The notes: generated by a model not told the origin, from the sequence alone. DNA of 6,631 nt from Gammaproteobacteria bacterium (GCA_030636465.1 DAOVWW010000084.1:1-6631); one strand, 5' to 3'. Shown: positions 1-6,631, numbered from the stretch's first letter. Program-made: numbers and translations.

Positions 1-50
1 AGATTCTTAACAAAGAGAGTGACGACTGCGGGTGGAAGATGAATATTCAT
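1..50 (-). CDS. possible start of an unrecognised gene, cut by window edge
   Basis: After the hscA stop codon an ATG at 48-50 opens a frame that runs to the window edge without a stop. It gives 16 complete codons, reading MNIHLPPAVVTLFVKN, and a seventeenth that must be Leu (CTN). In most gammaproteobacterial isc operons the ferredoxin gene fdx follows hscA, but this does not resemble the usual Fdx N-terminus (an MPxIxxLPH-like start), nor that of IscX. The gap to hscA is 19 bp, which would fit a further operon member. The only purine-rich stretch (AGGG) lies about 15 nt upstream of the ATG, too far for a good ribosome binding site. Sixteen codons without a stop can occur by chance, so this is a weak call. 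Confidence 0.22.
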   Translation of the reverse strand, partial: MNIHLPPAVVTLFVKN

Positions 51-69
51 GGATTAATAGAGGCGCCCT

Positions 70-1950
70 TCACTCACTGAATTCATTAATGTTATGACCT
101 GCCATAACGCTGCGGATGCTGGCATCCATGCGGCGAGCAGCAAAAACCCTGGATAATTGATTGAGATCCGAAACAGCCTTTTTAATCGTTTCAGCAGCAC
201 CAGTTTCAGCTAACGTTTTTAAATTTTCCATTCCATCCCTTAGAGATGAAATTTCATCATCATCCAGAAGTTGGTGCCCATCTTCGTCTAACGCACTTTC
301 AATAGCCAGGATTACGCGATCGGCTTCAACTTTTTGTTCCGCCAGTTGTCGGGCATCAATATCGGCATTGGCATAGGTAATTGAATCTCTAAGCATCTGT
401 TCAATTTCTGTGTCTGTCAGACCGTAAGAAGGTTTGACATCAATTTGTGTCTCAACACCGGTAGTAGATTCACGAGCACTAACACTGAGCAAGCCGTCAG
501 CATCAACCTGGAAGCTTACTTTTACCCGGCCGTTGCCGGCAACCATTGGAGGTATTCCATGCAGTTCAAAGCGCGCTAACGAGCGGCAATCAGAAACCAG
601 TTCTCTTTCACCCTGCAGTACATGTATAGACATGGCTGTCTGGCCATCCTTGTAGGTGGTGAACTCCTGCGCCCGGGTAACGGGAATGGTCGCATTGCGC
701 GGGATGATTTTTTCCACCATGCTGCCCATAATTTCTATGCCCAAAGACAGGGGAATGACGTCAAGCAGCAGCATATCTTCAGCCGAGCGGTTGCCTATTA
801 ATATGTCAGCCTGTATGGCTGCGCCCAGGGCGACAACCTGGTCAGGATCAACGCCGGTATATAACTTTTTAGAAAAAAACTTTTCCACCTTTGCCAATAC
901 ATCCAGCACACGTGTTGAACCGCCAACCATGACGATTCCATCAATTTCCTCTTTATCCAGACCTGCATCACGTAAACTACGGCGACAGGGTAATAGTGTT
1001 TTATCAATTACCGGGGCAATAATTCCGTTCATGGTAGAACGATCCAGCAGCATCTCTTCTTCTGCGCCATCAGGCAGCTTAAGTTTGATAGTTGTTGATT
1101 CAACCTCTGTCAACTGTTCTTTGGCTGCACGTGCTGCGACTAGCGTCTGGCGTAGAAAATGACTATCTGACGTGAGCTCTTCCATATCAACTTCGTCTAA
1201 TATCCATTCGGCAATCAACCTATCCATATCGTCCCCACCTAAGGCAGAATCACCTGCCGTGGCAAGAACCTCAAAAACCCCTTTATTCAGGCGTAAGATC
1301 GAAACATCAAACGTCCCGCCTCCGAGGTCATAGATTGCATAAATACCTTCCGAGCCATGATCCAGTCCATAAGCCACTGCCGCGGCAGTAGGCTCATTGA
1401 GTAAGCGCATTACGTTCAGACCTGCCAGGCGTGCGGCATCTTTAGTCGCCTGCCTTTGTGCATCATCAAAATAAGCCGGTACGGTAATGACTACGCCATG
1501 GAGATCTCCTCCAAGAGAGGCTTCAGCACGCTTTTTAAGTGCAGTCAAAATTTCCGCACTTACTTCAATCGCACTCCTGGGCCCATCAACTGTAACGATC
1601 CTCGGCACATTGGCAGACTCATCATCAAAGTTGTAGGGCATTTGATCCCGTAATGATTTTATGTCTGCCGTTTTTCGACCAATCATGCGCTTGGCCGATG
1701 CAATAGTGTTCATTGGGTCGGCAACCATCTCTTTCAGGGCAGGATAACCAATTTGCGGATCACCCTCAGCTCGAAAGCGCACTACAGATGGCAGCAGGCT
1801 GCGGCCCTGTTCATCAAGTAGCACTGTTGCTTCACCACTGCGTACCGTAGCAATAAGAGAATTGGTGGTCCCCAGGTCTATACCTACAGCCAGTCGGTGC
1901 TCGTGTGGGGCTGTGGATTCCCCCGGTTCATTAATTTGCAGCAGTGCCAT
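70..1950 (-). CDS. hscA: Fe-S assembly chaperone HscA (Hsp70 family)
   Basis: This is the specialised cytoplasmic Hsp70 that, with its J-protein HscB, uses ATP to help release the cluster from the scaffold IscU. The 626-residue product is close to the E. coli protein (616). Visible motifs in order are the N-terminal phosphate loop GIDLGTTNS (23-31), VPAYFDDAQRQATKDAARLAGL region (157-178), NEPTAAAVAYGLD (185-197), the second phosphate motif YDLGGGTFDVS (207-217), the adenosine motif VGGSTRV (342-348), and the DVIPLSLG interdomain linker (397-404). The substrate-binding domain follows. The start MALLQINEPG matches the HscA N-terminal signature and so fixes the ATG. The C-terminus FAARRMDASIR is also HscA-like, which separates it from DnaK. 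It lies 37 bp after hscB. One small oddity is Leu349 where Hsp70s usually have Pro after VGGSTRV. The dedicated client gene iscU is not in this window. Confidence 0.97.
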   Translation of the reverse strand: MALLQINEPGESTAPHEHRLAVGIDLGTTNSLIATVRSGEATVLLDEQGRSLLPSVVRFRAEGDPQIGYPALKEMVADPMNTIASAKRMIGRKTADIKSLRDQMPYNFDDESANVPRIVTVDGPRSAIEVSAEILTALKKRAEASLGGDLHGVVITVPAYFDDAQRQATKDAARLAGLNVMRLLNEPTAAAVAYGLDHGSEGIYAIYDLGGGTFDVSILRLNKGVFEVLATAGDSALGGDDMDRLIAEWILDEVDMEELTSDSHFLRQTLVAARAAKEQLTEVESTTIKLKLPDGAEEEMLLDRSTMNGIIAPVIDKTLLPCRRSLRDAGLDKEEIDGIVMVGGSTRVLDVLAKVEKFFSKKLYTGVDPDQVVALGAAIQADILIGNRSAEDMLLLDVIPLSLGIEIMGSMVEKIIPRNATIPVTRAQEFTTYKDGQTAMSIHVLQGERELVSDCRSLARFELHGIPPMVAGNGRVKVSFQVDADGLLSVSARESTTGVETQIDVKPSYGLTDTEIEQMLRDSITYANADIDARQLAEQKVEADRVILAIESALDEDGHQLLDDDEISSLRDGMENLKTLAETGAAETIKKAVSDLNQLSRVFAARRMDASIRSVMAGHNINEFSE

Positions 1951-1987
1951 TGATATCTATCTCGATGATCGTGTAACTTTGTTTACT

Positions 1988-2536
1988 TTAGAACAATGCT
2001 TCTTCAGCATCATCAATCTCGGACCGCATACGGTTGAGAAATTGTAATTCACGAACCAGGTGACGAGCACTATCCAGGTCTTGATCCTGACTCGAAACGG
2101 ACGCGGCCGTATTATCTAATATCTCAGCAATACTTGCTTCTCTTTTTAAAAACTCATTTTTGACTTTATCCGCCAATCTGGCTAGCGACTCGACAGATGA
2201 ACTGGCTACTTCCATCTCTTCACGCAACTCAATTTGCTGCATCAGGAACTCAGGGTCCATTCGTGTATCGTGTTCATCATCGGTACTGACACCACGCAAT
2301 TCAAGAATATACCGCCCACGCTGCATAGGGTCATTTAATGTCGTAAAGGCTTCATTAATATGTGCAGCATACTGTGCAGAGAGTCTTCGTTCCTGTTCAC
2401 TGGCACTGGCATAGTTATCCGGGTGAAATTTTTTCTGCAATTCACGAAAGCGATCTCGCAATAATAGCCGATCGAGCGTGTAGCTCTTTTCAATCCCGAA
2501 AAGATCGAAGAAATTATTTTCCAGCGGAGTGTGCAT
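1988..2536 (-). CDS. hscB: J-domain co-chaperone HscB
   Basis: HscB stimulates the ATPase of HscA and brings it IscU. From the ATG at 2536 the product is 182 residues (E. coli 171). The N-terminal J domain starts at FFDLFGIEKSYTLD (9-22), carries the HPD tripeptide at 38-40 (KKFHPDNY), and ends near NDPMQRGRYILEL (68-80). The C-terminal helical domain contains FLMQQIELREEM (97-108), matching the E. coli FLMEQLELREEL segment whose Leu and Met residues contact IscU, and ends with LVRELQFLNRMRSEI. The frame is open back to a TTG at 2617, which overlaps iscA by 31 bp. I chose the ATG because it sits just before the conserved J domain and leaves a normal 50-bp gap; the added 27 residues match nothing in the family. 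No strong Shine-Dalgarno is visible for either start. Confidence 0.95.
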   Translation of the reverse strand: MHTPLENNFFDLFGIEKSYTLDRLLLRDRFRELQKKFHPDNYASASEQERRLSAQYAAHINEAFTTLNDPMQRGRYILELRGVSTDDEHDTRMDPEFLMQQIELREEMEVASSSVESLARLADKVKNEFLKREASIAEILDNTAASVSSQDQDLDSARHLVRELQFLNRMRSEIDDAEEALF

Positions 2537-2586
2537 GATTTTGAATTGCTTATGATGGCAGGCAGGAACAAATGATGGGGTGTGTT

Positions 2587-2910
2587 TTAAACGGTGAAAC
2601 TTTCTCCACAGCCGCAAGCATCTTTAACATTGGGATTATTGAATTCGAAGCCTTCATTTAAACCCTCACGTTTATAATCAAGCTCTGTGCCATCCAGATA
2701 GATCAGGCTTTTTTTATCGACAATTACTTTAACGCCGGCCGTCTCAAAAACTTCATCTGTCTCTTCAATTTCATCAACAAATTCGAGTACATAAGCCAGC
2801 CCTGAACAGCCTGATGTTTTTACCGCCAGGCGCAGCCCCGCGGCCCCACCTCTTTTCTCAATGAAATTAAGGACATGTTCTGCTGCTTTTTCTGTCAGAC
2901 TAATTGCCAT
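2587..2910 (-). CDS. iscA: A-type Fe-S carrier protein IscA
   Basis: IscA is an A-type carrier that binds iron or an Fe-S cluster and passes it to target apoproteins, mainly those with 4Fe-4S clusters. The product has 107 residues, the same length as E. coli IscA, and shows the three ligand cysteines: Cys35 in [16 protein letters not shown] and Cys99 and Cys101 in the C-terminal CGCGESF motif. The segment [21 protein letters not shown] separates it from ErpA and SufA, which are alternative family members. The ATG at 2910 has a clear ribosome binding site, GGAG seven bases upstream. The gene follows iscS after only 51 bp; in the usual operon iscU lies between them. The protein itself is intact, so the missing scaffold gene has not damaged its neighbour. 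Confidence 0.96.
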   Translation of the reverse strand: MAISLTEKAAEHVLNFIEKRGGAAGLRLAVKTSGCSGLAYVLEFVDEIEETDEVFETAGVKVIVDKKSLIYLDGTELDYKREGLNEGFEFNNPNVKDACGCGESFTV

Positions 2911-2961
2911 AGTATTACTCCGCTACAATTACGCTAAATATATCGCCTGAATTACTGTATG
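2911..2961 (-). other. short iscS-iscA spacer where iscU is normally found
   Basis: These 51 bases join the iscS stop codon (TGA, 2962-2964) directly to the iscA ATG. The spacer is AT-rich and includes the iscA ribosome binding site GGAG. IscU is about 128 residues (some 385 bp), so it cannot fit here. I find no leftover IscU-like codons, no flanking direct repeats and no insertion-sequence ends in the spacer. Both neighbouring proteins have complete conserved ends (IscS VEWVAH and Isc[11 protein letters not shown]), so any loss was clean. Confidence 0.8.
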
Positions 2962-4173
2962 TCAGTGTGCAACCCACTCTACTTTGTCCAGGTCTACTCC
3001 ATCTTTGTACATGTCCCATAAAGGCGAAAGCTCACGTAATCTGTCGATATTATCACGTACCAGTTGGATCGCCCGGTCGATATCTTCAATAGTGGTAAAG
3101 CGCCCGATACTGAAACGAATAGAACTGTGAGCCAGTTCATCATTTCTGCCCAGGGCACGAAGCACATAGGATGGCTCAAGGCTGGCAGACGTACAGGCTG
3201 AACCAGAAGATACCGCCAGGTCTTTAAGCGCCATGATCAAAGACTCGCCTTCGACAAAGTTAAAGCTGATGTTTATATTACCCGGTACACGATGATCCAG
3301 GTCACCATTAACATAGACCTCTTCCATATCTTTGAAGCCATTCAGTAAACGTTCACGCAGTGCGAGTATCCTCTCAGATTCGCTGGCCATTTCTTCATTT
3401 GCGATTTGAAACGCCTCGCCCATGCCAACTATCTGGTGTACCGCCAGCGTGCCTGAACGCATACCGCGTTCATGACCACCGCCATGCATTTGCGCTTCAA
3501 TCCTGATTCTTGGTTTACGACGTACAAATAATGCACCGATACCTTTAGGACCGTAGATTTTGTGTGCTGACAGTGAAAGCAAATCGATGTCCATAGCTTT
3601 TACATCAATCGCTACTTTACCGGCACTCTGGGCCGCATCGGTATGAAATATAACTTTATGCTTATGAGCGATCGCAGCGATAGCGGCAACATCCTGCACG
3701 ACGCCAATTTCATTATTAGCATGCATGATGCTGATTATGGTTGTATCAGGTCGAATTGCGGCTTCAAGCTTGCCCAGATCAATCAAGCCATCTGTTTCTG
3801 GATCGAGATAGGTTACCTCGTAACCCTCACGTTCTAGCTGCCGACAGGTATCCAGCACAGCTTTATGTTCTGTTTTGCAGGTAATGATGTGCTTGCCTTT
3901 TTTACTATAGAAATGTGCTGCACCCTTAATTGCCAGATTATCTGATTCTGTCGCACCTGAGGTAAAGACGATTTCTCGTGGGTCAGCATTAATCAAATCA
4001 GCTACTTGTTTACGGGCTTCATCAACAGCCGCCTCAGACACCCAGCCATAAGCATGAGAACGCGAAGCAGGATTGCCGAACTCTCCGTCCATGGTCAAAT
4101 ATTTCATCATTTTCTCTGCCACCCGCTTGTCTACCGGTGTGGTTGCTGAGTAATCAAGGTATATTGGTTTCAT
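2962..4173 (-). CDS. iscS: cysteine desulfurase IscS
   Basis: IscS is a PLP-dependent cytoplasmic enzyme that converts L-cysteine to alanine and holds the sulfur as a persulfide on its active cysteine. It donates this sulfur to Fe-S scaffolds and to tRNA thiolation and other thio-cofactor pathways. The product has 403 residues (E. coli 404) and is alignable throughout. Visible residues are His103 (KTEHK), Asp179 and Gln182 (HTDAAQS) near the PLP ring, the PLP Schiff-base Lys205 ([10 protein letters not shown]), and the persulfide Cys327 in the mobile loop [19 protein letters not shown]. This loop form marks a group I desulfurase and argues against SufS. The C-terminus [18 protein letters not shown], used in E. 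coli for docking IscU, is kept. The ATG fits the family start [14 protein letters not shown]. It lies 65 bp after iscR with no strong Shine-Dalgarno. The usual Gly before His-Lys (SGHK) is Ala here. Confidence 0.98.
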   Translation of the reverse strand: MKPIYLDYSATTPVDKRVAEKMMKYLTMDGEFGNPASRSHAYGWVSEAAVDEARKQVADLINADPREIVFTSGATESDNLAIKGAAHFYSKKGKHIITCKTEHKAVLDTCRQLEREGYEVTYLDPETDGLIDLGKLEAAIRPDTTIISIMHANNEIGVVQDVAAIAAIAHKHKVIFHTDAAQSAGKVAIDVKAMDIDLLSLSAHKIYGPKGIGALFVRRKPRIRIEAQMHGGGHERGMRSGTLAVHQIVGMGEAFQIANEEMASESERILALRERLLNGFKDMEEVYVNGDLDHRVPGNINISFNFVEGESLIMALKDLAVSSGSACTSASLEPSYVLRALGRNDELAHSSIRFSIGRFTTIEDIDRAIQLVRDNIDRLRELSPLWDMYKDGVDLDKVEWVAH

Positions 4174-4238
4174 TTGTGTCTACTTCTATCTGTACGTTCT
4201 AGTTTGAATGACGATAAGATCGCATTCTTAATAATTTA

Positions 4239-4706
4239 TTACGTCGTTAATGGCTTAATTGTTGCTGTGACAATATTATCCTGGCGGTTAGCAACTTCCT
4301 GTACTTTTGGCTGATTTACCAGGTCACCCAGGGAAATCCCATATAAAAAATCATGGATGCGGTCACTGAGATCTTCCCACAGATAATGAGTCAGACAGCG
4401 GCCTTCTTTATCACAATTCTTCTCACCTCCGCAGCGGGTTGCATCAACATTTTCGTTGATCGCTGTCACTATTTCGGCAACACGAATATTTTCTGGTTCA
4501 GTCGCCAGACGGTAACCACCACCGGGTCCGCGGGTGCTTTTCACTAAACCTTTGCGTCGTAAGCGGGCAAACAGCTGCTCCAGGTAAGATAGAGATATAC
4601 CCTGCCTTCCAGCAATGTCAGAGAGCGTTACTGCGCCCTTGTCATAGTGGATGGCAAGATCAAGCATTGCGGTCACGGCATATCGGCCTTTTGTCGTCAG
4701 TCTCAT
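4239..4706 (-). CDS. iscR: Fe-S sensing transcription regulator IscR (Rrf2 family)
   Basis: IscR is an Rrf2-family dimer that, when it carries a 2Fe-2S cluster, represses the isc operon through type 1 sites; the apo form still binds type 2 sites. The product has 155 residues. The N-terminal winged helix runs from [18 protein letters not shown] to about residue 66, with recognition region [21 protein letters not shown] and wing [10 protein letters not shown]. Glu43, the residue linked to site discrimination in E. coli, is present. The cluster ligands Cys92, Cys98, Cys104 and His107 (TRC..., NC, RCLTH) are all in place and have the same numbering as in E. coli, so it should be a working sensor. 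It is the first gene of the operon, 65 bp before iscS, and has an IscR operator in its own promoter, which predicts autorepression. Its ribosome binding site is weak (GAG about ten bases upstream). Confidence 0.97.
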   Translation of the reverse strand: MRLTTKGRYAVTAMLDLAIHYDKGAVTLSDIAGRQGISLSYLEQLFARLRRKGLVKSTRGPGGGYRLATEPENIRVAEIVTAINENVDATRCGGEKNCDKEGRCLTHYLWEDLSDRIHDFLYGISLGDLVNQPKVQEVANRQDNIVTATIKPLTT

Positions 4707-4712
4707 AGTGAT

Positions 4713-4724
4713 AACTCGCGAGTT
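4713..4724. repeat. 12-bp perfect palindrome in the iscR leader
   Basis: AACTCGCGAGTT is an exact palindrome ending six bases before the iscR ATG, within the predicted 5' untranslated leader and over the weak Shine-Dalgarno (GAG). As RNA it could form only a four-pair stem with a CGCG loop, so a DNA-binding dimer is as likely as an RNA element. It does not match the IscR type 1 or type 2 consensus. It may also be chance. Confidence 0.4.
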
Positions 4725-4751
4725 GTAGGTGAATTAGTGTTACAATGTGAC

Positions 4752-4780
4752 ATTATCAAATACTTGACTGTTTTAGTCAA
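4752..4780 (-). promoter_or_regulatory. sigma70-type promoter of the isc operon
   Basis: On the minus strand TTGACT (4775-4780) is a five-of-six match to the -35 box and GATAAT (4752-4757) a five-of-six match to the -10 box, with an ideal 17-bp spacer. Transcription should start near 4744-4746, leaving a leader of about 40 bases before the iscR ATG. The -35 box and most of the spacer lie inside the IscR operator, so bound IscR would block RNA polymerase. The promoter lies after cysE, so the isc genes can be controlled apart from cysG-cysE, though read-through is not excluded. Confidence 0.8.
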
Positions 4781-4784
4781 GTAT
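4760..4784. promoter_or_regulatory. type 1 IscR operator
   Basis: The 25-bp site has two perfect ten-base arms, ATACTTGACT and AGTCAAGTAT, separated by AAAAC. Read on the minus strand it matches every position of the E. coli type 1 consensus as I recall it (ATASYYGACTRWWWYAGTCRRSTAT). That consensus is the site bound by 2Fe-2S IscR. It covers the -35 box and most of the spacer of the iscR promoter, the expected arrangement for autorepression by the product of the next gene. I see only one full site, whereas the E. coli iscR promoter has two. Confidence 0.88.
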
Positions 4785-4800
4785 TATTGTTGCGACCAGT

Positions 4801-5565
4801 CTATTTGATTTCTTCACTTCCACTACTCAGCTCTACAACATTCAGCTCAGGCAACTCTTCTATTTCTTCGGCAAGGCCTGCCTGTTTGAGTTGCCCGTCA
4901 ATCAGGTTAATCCTGGAATCTACCGCATGCAGATGCTCAAGGATAAGATTGACCGCCTGCGCAACAGGGTCTGCAGAATCCTGAGTTTCACCGTAAGCAG
5001 TAAAGCCAATCTTTTTTGCCTGTTCCTTACGCTTACCCTCGTTTTTACTTTGCGAGGTATTAACAATATGACCCGGTATGCCGACTACAGTTGCCCCTGA
5101 AGGCACATCTTTTACTACCACGGAGTTTGAGCCAATCTTTGCACTGGCACCAATGGTTATAGGACCCAGTATTTTTGCCCCAGCTCCAATCACCACATTA
5201 TCTTCCAGTGTCGGATGGCGTTTACCTTTATCCCAGCTGGTACCGCCCAATGTCACGCCATGGTAAAGAGTGCAGTCATTGCCGATGACAGCCGTTTCAC
5301 CAATCACGACACCCATGCCATGATCAATAAAGAAACGGCAGCCTATTGTTGCACCAGGATGAATCTCAATACCGGTTAACCAGCGAGAAAGGTGTGAGTT
5401 TATGCGTGCCAGCCATTTAAGGTGATGACGCCAGAGGAAAGAACTCAAGCGATGCCCCCAGACTGCGTGCAGGCCCGGATAGGCCGTCAGAACCTCTAAT
5501 GTGTTTCTGGCAGCAGGATCGCGTTCGAATACACTTTGAATATCTTCGTTAATTCTTTGAAACAT
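4801..5565 (-). CDS. cysE: serine O-acetyltransferase CysE
   Basis: CysE transfers acetyl from acetyl-CoA to L-serine, giving O-acetylserine, the first and feedback-controlled step of cysteine synthesis. From the ATG at 5565 the product has 254 residues. An N-terminal helical part ([20 protein letters not shown] onward) leads into a left-handed beta-helix of hexapeptide repeats at about 65-166. The catalytic His82 lies in FIDHGMG, followed by [25 protein letters not shown] and [13 protein letters not shown]-terminal tail (about 185-254) with KIGFTAYG and a predicted helical stretch is typical of the shorter Pseudomonas/Azotobacter-type CysE, unlike the longer N-terminus of the E. coli enzyme. 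The frame extends nine codons to a TTG at 5592, but MFxR is the family start, and the ATG leaves one base after the cysG stop, suggesting translational coupling. A cysE-iscR order is common in gammaproteobacteria and links cysteine supply to IscS. Confidence 0.96.
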   Translation of the reverse strand: MFQRINEDIQSVFERDPAARNTLEVLTAYPGLHAVWGHRLSSFLWRHHLKWLARINSHLSRWLTGIEIHPGATIGCRFFIDHGMGVVIGETAVIGNDCTLYHGVTLGGTSWDKGKRHPTLEDNVVIGAGAKILGPITIGASAKIGSNSVVVKDVPSGATVVGIPGHIVNTSQSKNEGKRKEQAKKIGFTAYGETQDSADPVAQAVNLILEHLHAVDSRINLIDGQLKQAGLAEEIEELPELNVVELSSGSEEIK

Positions 5566-5566
5566 A

Positions 5567-6631
5567 TCATTTTTCAGGAATCTTATTCCCAACCTTGTAC
5601 CAGTTTAATTTTTCGTGCAACTGCACCACCTGACCGACGATAATAAGTGTCGGGGCTTTGATTTCATTGAGCCTGACGAGTTCAGGAAGACTATCCAGAT
5701 CGCCTATGTAGACTTTTTGCTGTGGTGTCGTACCCTGTTGAATCAATGCCGCAGGTGTCGATGGTGGCATATCATGAGCAATTAATTCTTTACAGATAAC
5801 ATTTACAGCCTGTAGCCCCATATAAAACACTATGGTCTGGTTCGGTTGTGCCAGAGCCGGCCAGTTTAAATTACAGGTGCCATCTTTCAGGTGTCCGGTG
5901 ACAAAGGTGCAGGCCTGCGAATAATCTCTATGCGTTAAAGGTATACCAGAGTATGTAGAGCACCCTGAAGCAGCCGTTATTGCCGGCACTACCTGAAAAG
6001 GAATGCCCTCTTCCATTAAGCCCTCTATTTCTTCGCCACCACGCCCGAATATAAATGGGTCGCCGCCTTTCAGTCGTAACACCTTTTTCCCTTCTTTCGC
6101 CAGACGAATTAGCAGCAGATTAATATCTTCCTGCTGGATGGCATGATTATCTCTTTCTTTACCTGCGTAGATTCTTTCTGCGTCACGGCGCACCATATCG
6201 AGTATGGGTTCGGATACCAGCCGGTCATAAACAACAACATCCGCCTGCTGCATCATTCTCAATGCCTTAAACGTCAGCAGATCAGGATCCCCTGGGCCGG
6301 CGCCAACCAGAAACACCTGTCCGACAATACTGGAATCATCATCTGCACGGTTTATTTCATCTTTTAGCGCAGATCTTGCCTCATCATCATGTCCTGCATA
6401 GACCAGCTCTGCTATGTGTCCCTGTAGAATTCGCTCCCAGAAAAAACGACGTGCATCGACATTGGAGAACCTTTTTTTCACGGCTTCACGGTATTCTTCA
6501 ACAATACTCGCTAGACGACCGCAGGCGGAAGGAATAAAGGATTCAAGCCGGCCACGTAACAGACGCGCCAGTACAGGTGAGGCGCCTCCGGTAGAGATGG
6601 CTATCTGCACCGGGGAACGATCAATTATTGA
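5567..6631 (-). CDS. cysG: siroheme synthase CysG, N-terminal part outside window
   Basis: CysG is a fusion enzyme that makes siroheme from uroporphyrinogen III by two SAM-dependent methylations, a dehydrogenation and iron insertion. Siroheme serves sulfite and nitrite reductases. The frame is open to the window edge; 354 residues are visible, starting at SIIDRSP, which aligns near residue 115 of the 457-residue E. coli protein. The NAD-binding Rossmann part and the catalytic Asp104 equivalent are therefore not seen. Present are the end of the dehydrogenase/chelatase module ([16 protein letters not shown], about 11-26) and the whole methyltransferase module with [12 protein letters not shown] (109-120), VVYDRLVS (133-140), [16 protein letters not shown] (186-201), [19 protein letters not shown] (218-236), VTGHLK and FYMGL. 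The position of the phosphorylated Ser128 of the Salmonella enzyme is Thr here. The gene ends one base before cysE, so the two are probably cotranscribed. Confidence 0.96.
   Translation of the reverse strand, partial: SIIDRSPVQIAISTGGASPVLARLLRGRLESFIPSACGRLASIVEEYREAVKKRFSNVDARRFFWERILQGHIAELVYAGHDDEARSALKDEINRADDDSSIVGQVFLVGAGPGDPDLLTFKALRMMQQADVVVYDRLVSEPILDMVRRDAERIYAGKERDNHAIQQEDINLLLIRLAKEGKKVLRLKGGDPFIFGRGGEEIEGLMEEGIPFQVVPAITAASGCSTYSGIPLTHRDYSQACTFVTGHLKDGTCNLNWPALAQPNQTIVFYMGLQAVNVICKELIAHDMPPSTPAALIQQGTTPQQKVYIGDLDSLPELVRLNEIKAPTLIIVGQVVQLHEKLNWYKVGNKIPEK

Noticed and set aside
1..50. LPP in the edge reading frame as the HscA recognition motif (LPPVK) of a relocated IscU
   Set aside because: In IscU the motif lies in the C-terminal half, not at residues 5-7, and the flanking residues do not match; three residues are no evidence.
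656..1162. 168-codon open frame on the plus strand
   Set aside because: It lies wholly antisense to the conserved HscA coding region, is rich in Ser and other shadow-type residues, and shows no known domain.
2160..2414. 84-codon plus-strand open frame antisense to hscB
   Set aside because: It is a shadow of the hscB reading frame with no recognisable motif.
2536..2617. Longer HscB starting at TTG 2617 and overlapping iscA
   Set aside because: It uses a rare start codon, adds 27 residues not typical of HscB, and overlaps the conserved iscA end; the ATG at 2536 lies just before the J domain.
2911..2961. Remnant of iscU in the iscS-iscA spacer
   Set aside because: No frame shows IscU-like residues, and the bases are AT-rich spacer plus the iscA ribosome binding site.
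4174..4238. Small-RNA target or attenuator in the iscR-iscS spacer
   Set aside because: Enteric bacteria control this junction through RyhB, but here I see no stable hairpin or recognisable pairing site in the 65 AT-rich bases.
4760..4784. Inverted repeat between cysE and iscR as a rho-independent terminator of cysE
   Set aside because: The arms are AT-rich, there is no U-tract after the repeat, and it is a full match to the IscR type 1 operator over a good -35 box.
5565..5592. Longer CysE starting at TTG 5592 and overlapping cysG by 26 bp
   Set aside because: Related CysE proteins begin with MFxR; the ATG at 5565 gives this start and leaves one base after the cysG stop.

Overview
The window carries seven genes, all on the minus strand, so they are read from high to low coordinates: cysG (5' end cut by the window edge), cysE, iscR, iscS, iscA, hscB, hscA, and then perhaps the first codons of an unrecognised gene at the low-coordinate edge. 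Every complete product reads as an intact protein of its family. The HscA/HscB/IscR/IscS/IscA set, a Pseudomonas-type CysE next to iscR, and a CysG-type fusion siroheme synthase point to a gammaproteobacterium. Base composition looks moderate. I cannot name the genus.

Layout. 5567-6631 is the C-terminal three quarters of siroheme synthase CysG. It is followed after one base by cysE (4801-5565, serine acetyltransferase). The 94-bp gap 4707-4800 holds a sigma70-like promoter whose -35 box lies inside a full-consensus type 1 IscR operator. Then come iscR (4239-4706), iscS (2962-4173), iscA (2587-2910), hscB (1988-2536) and hscA (70-1950), with gaps of 65, 51, 50 and 37 bp. No gene-free stretch exceeds 100 bp, and I see no RNA gene, insertion sequence, CRISPR array or convincing terminator.

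How the genes work together. CysE commits serine to cysteine synthesis. IscS takes sulfur from cysteine for iron-sulfur clusters. IscA is an A-type carrier, HscB/HscA are the dedicated co-chaperone and chaperone that act on the scaffold IscU, and IscR senses cluster status and represses the operon. CysG makes siroheme, the cofactor of assimilatory sulfite reductase, so the window joins sulfite reduction, cysteine synthesis and Fe-S assembly.

The main oddity is that the scaffold gene iscU is missing from its normal place between iscS and iscA: 51 bp separate two intact genes and leave no room for it. HscB still has the residues known to contact IscU, so a scaffold probably exists elsewhere in the genome, unless the gap is an assembly or natural deletion. 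The ferredoxin gene fdx, which usually follows hscA, also does not begin in recognisable form in the 69 bases available. I found no wholly new system; the unusual content is this altered isc operon and its regulatory region.
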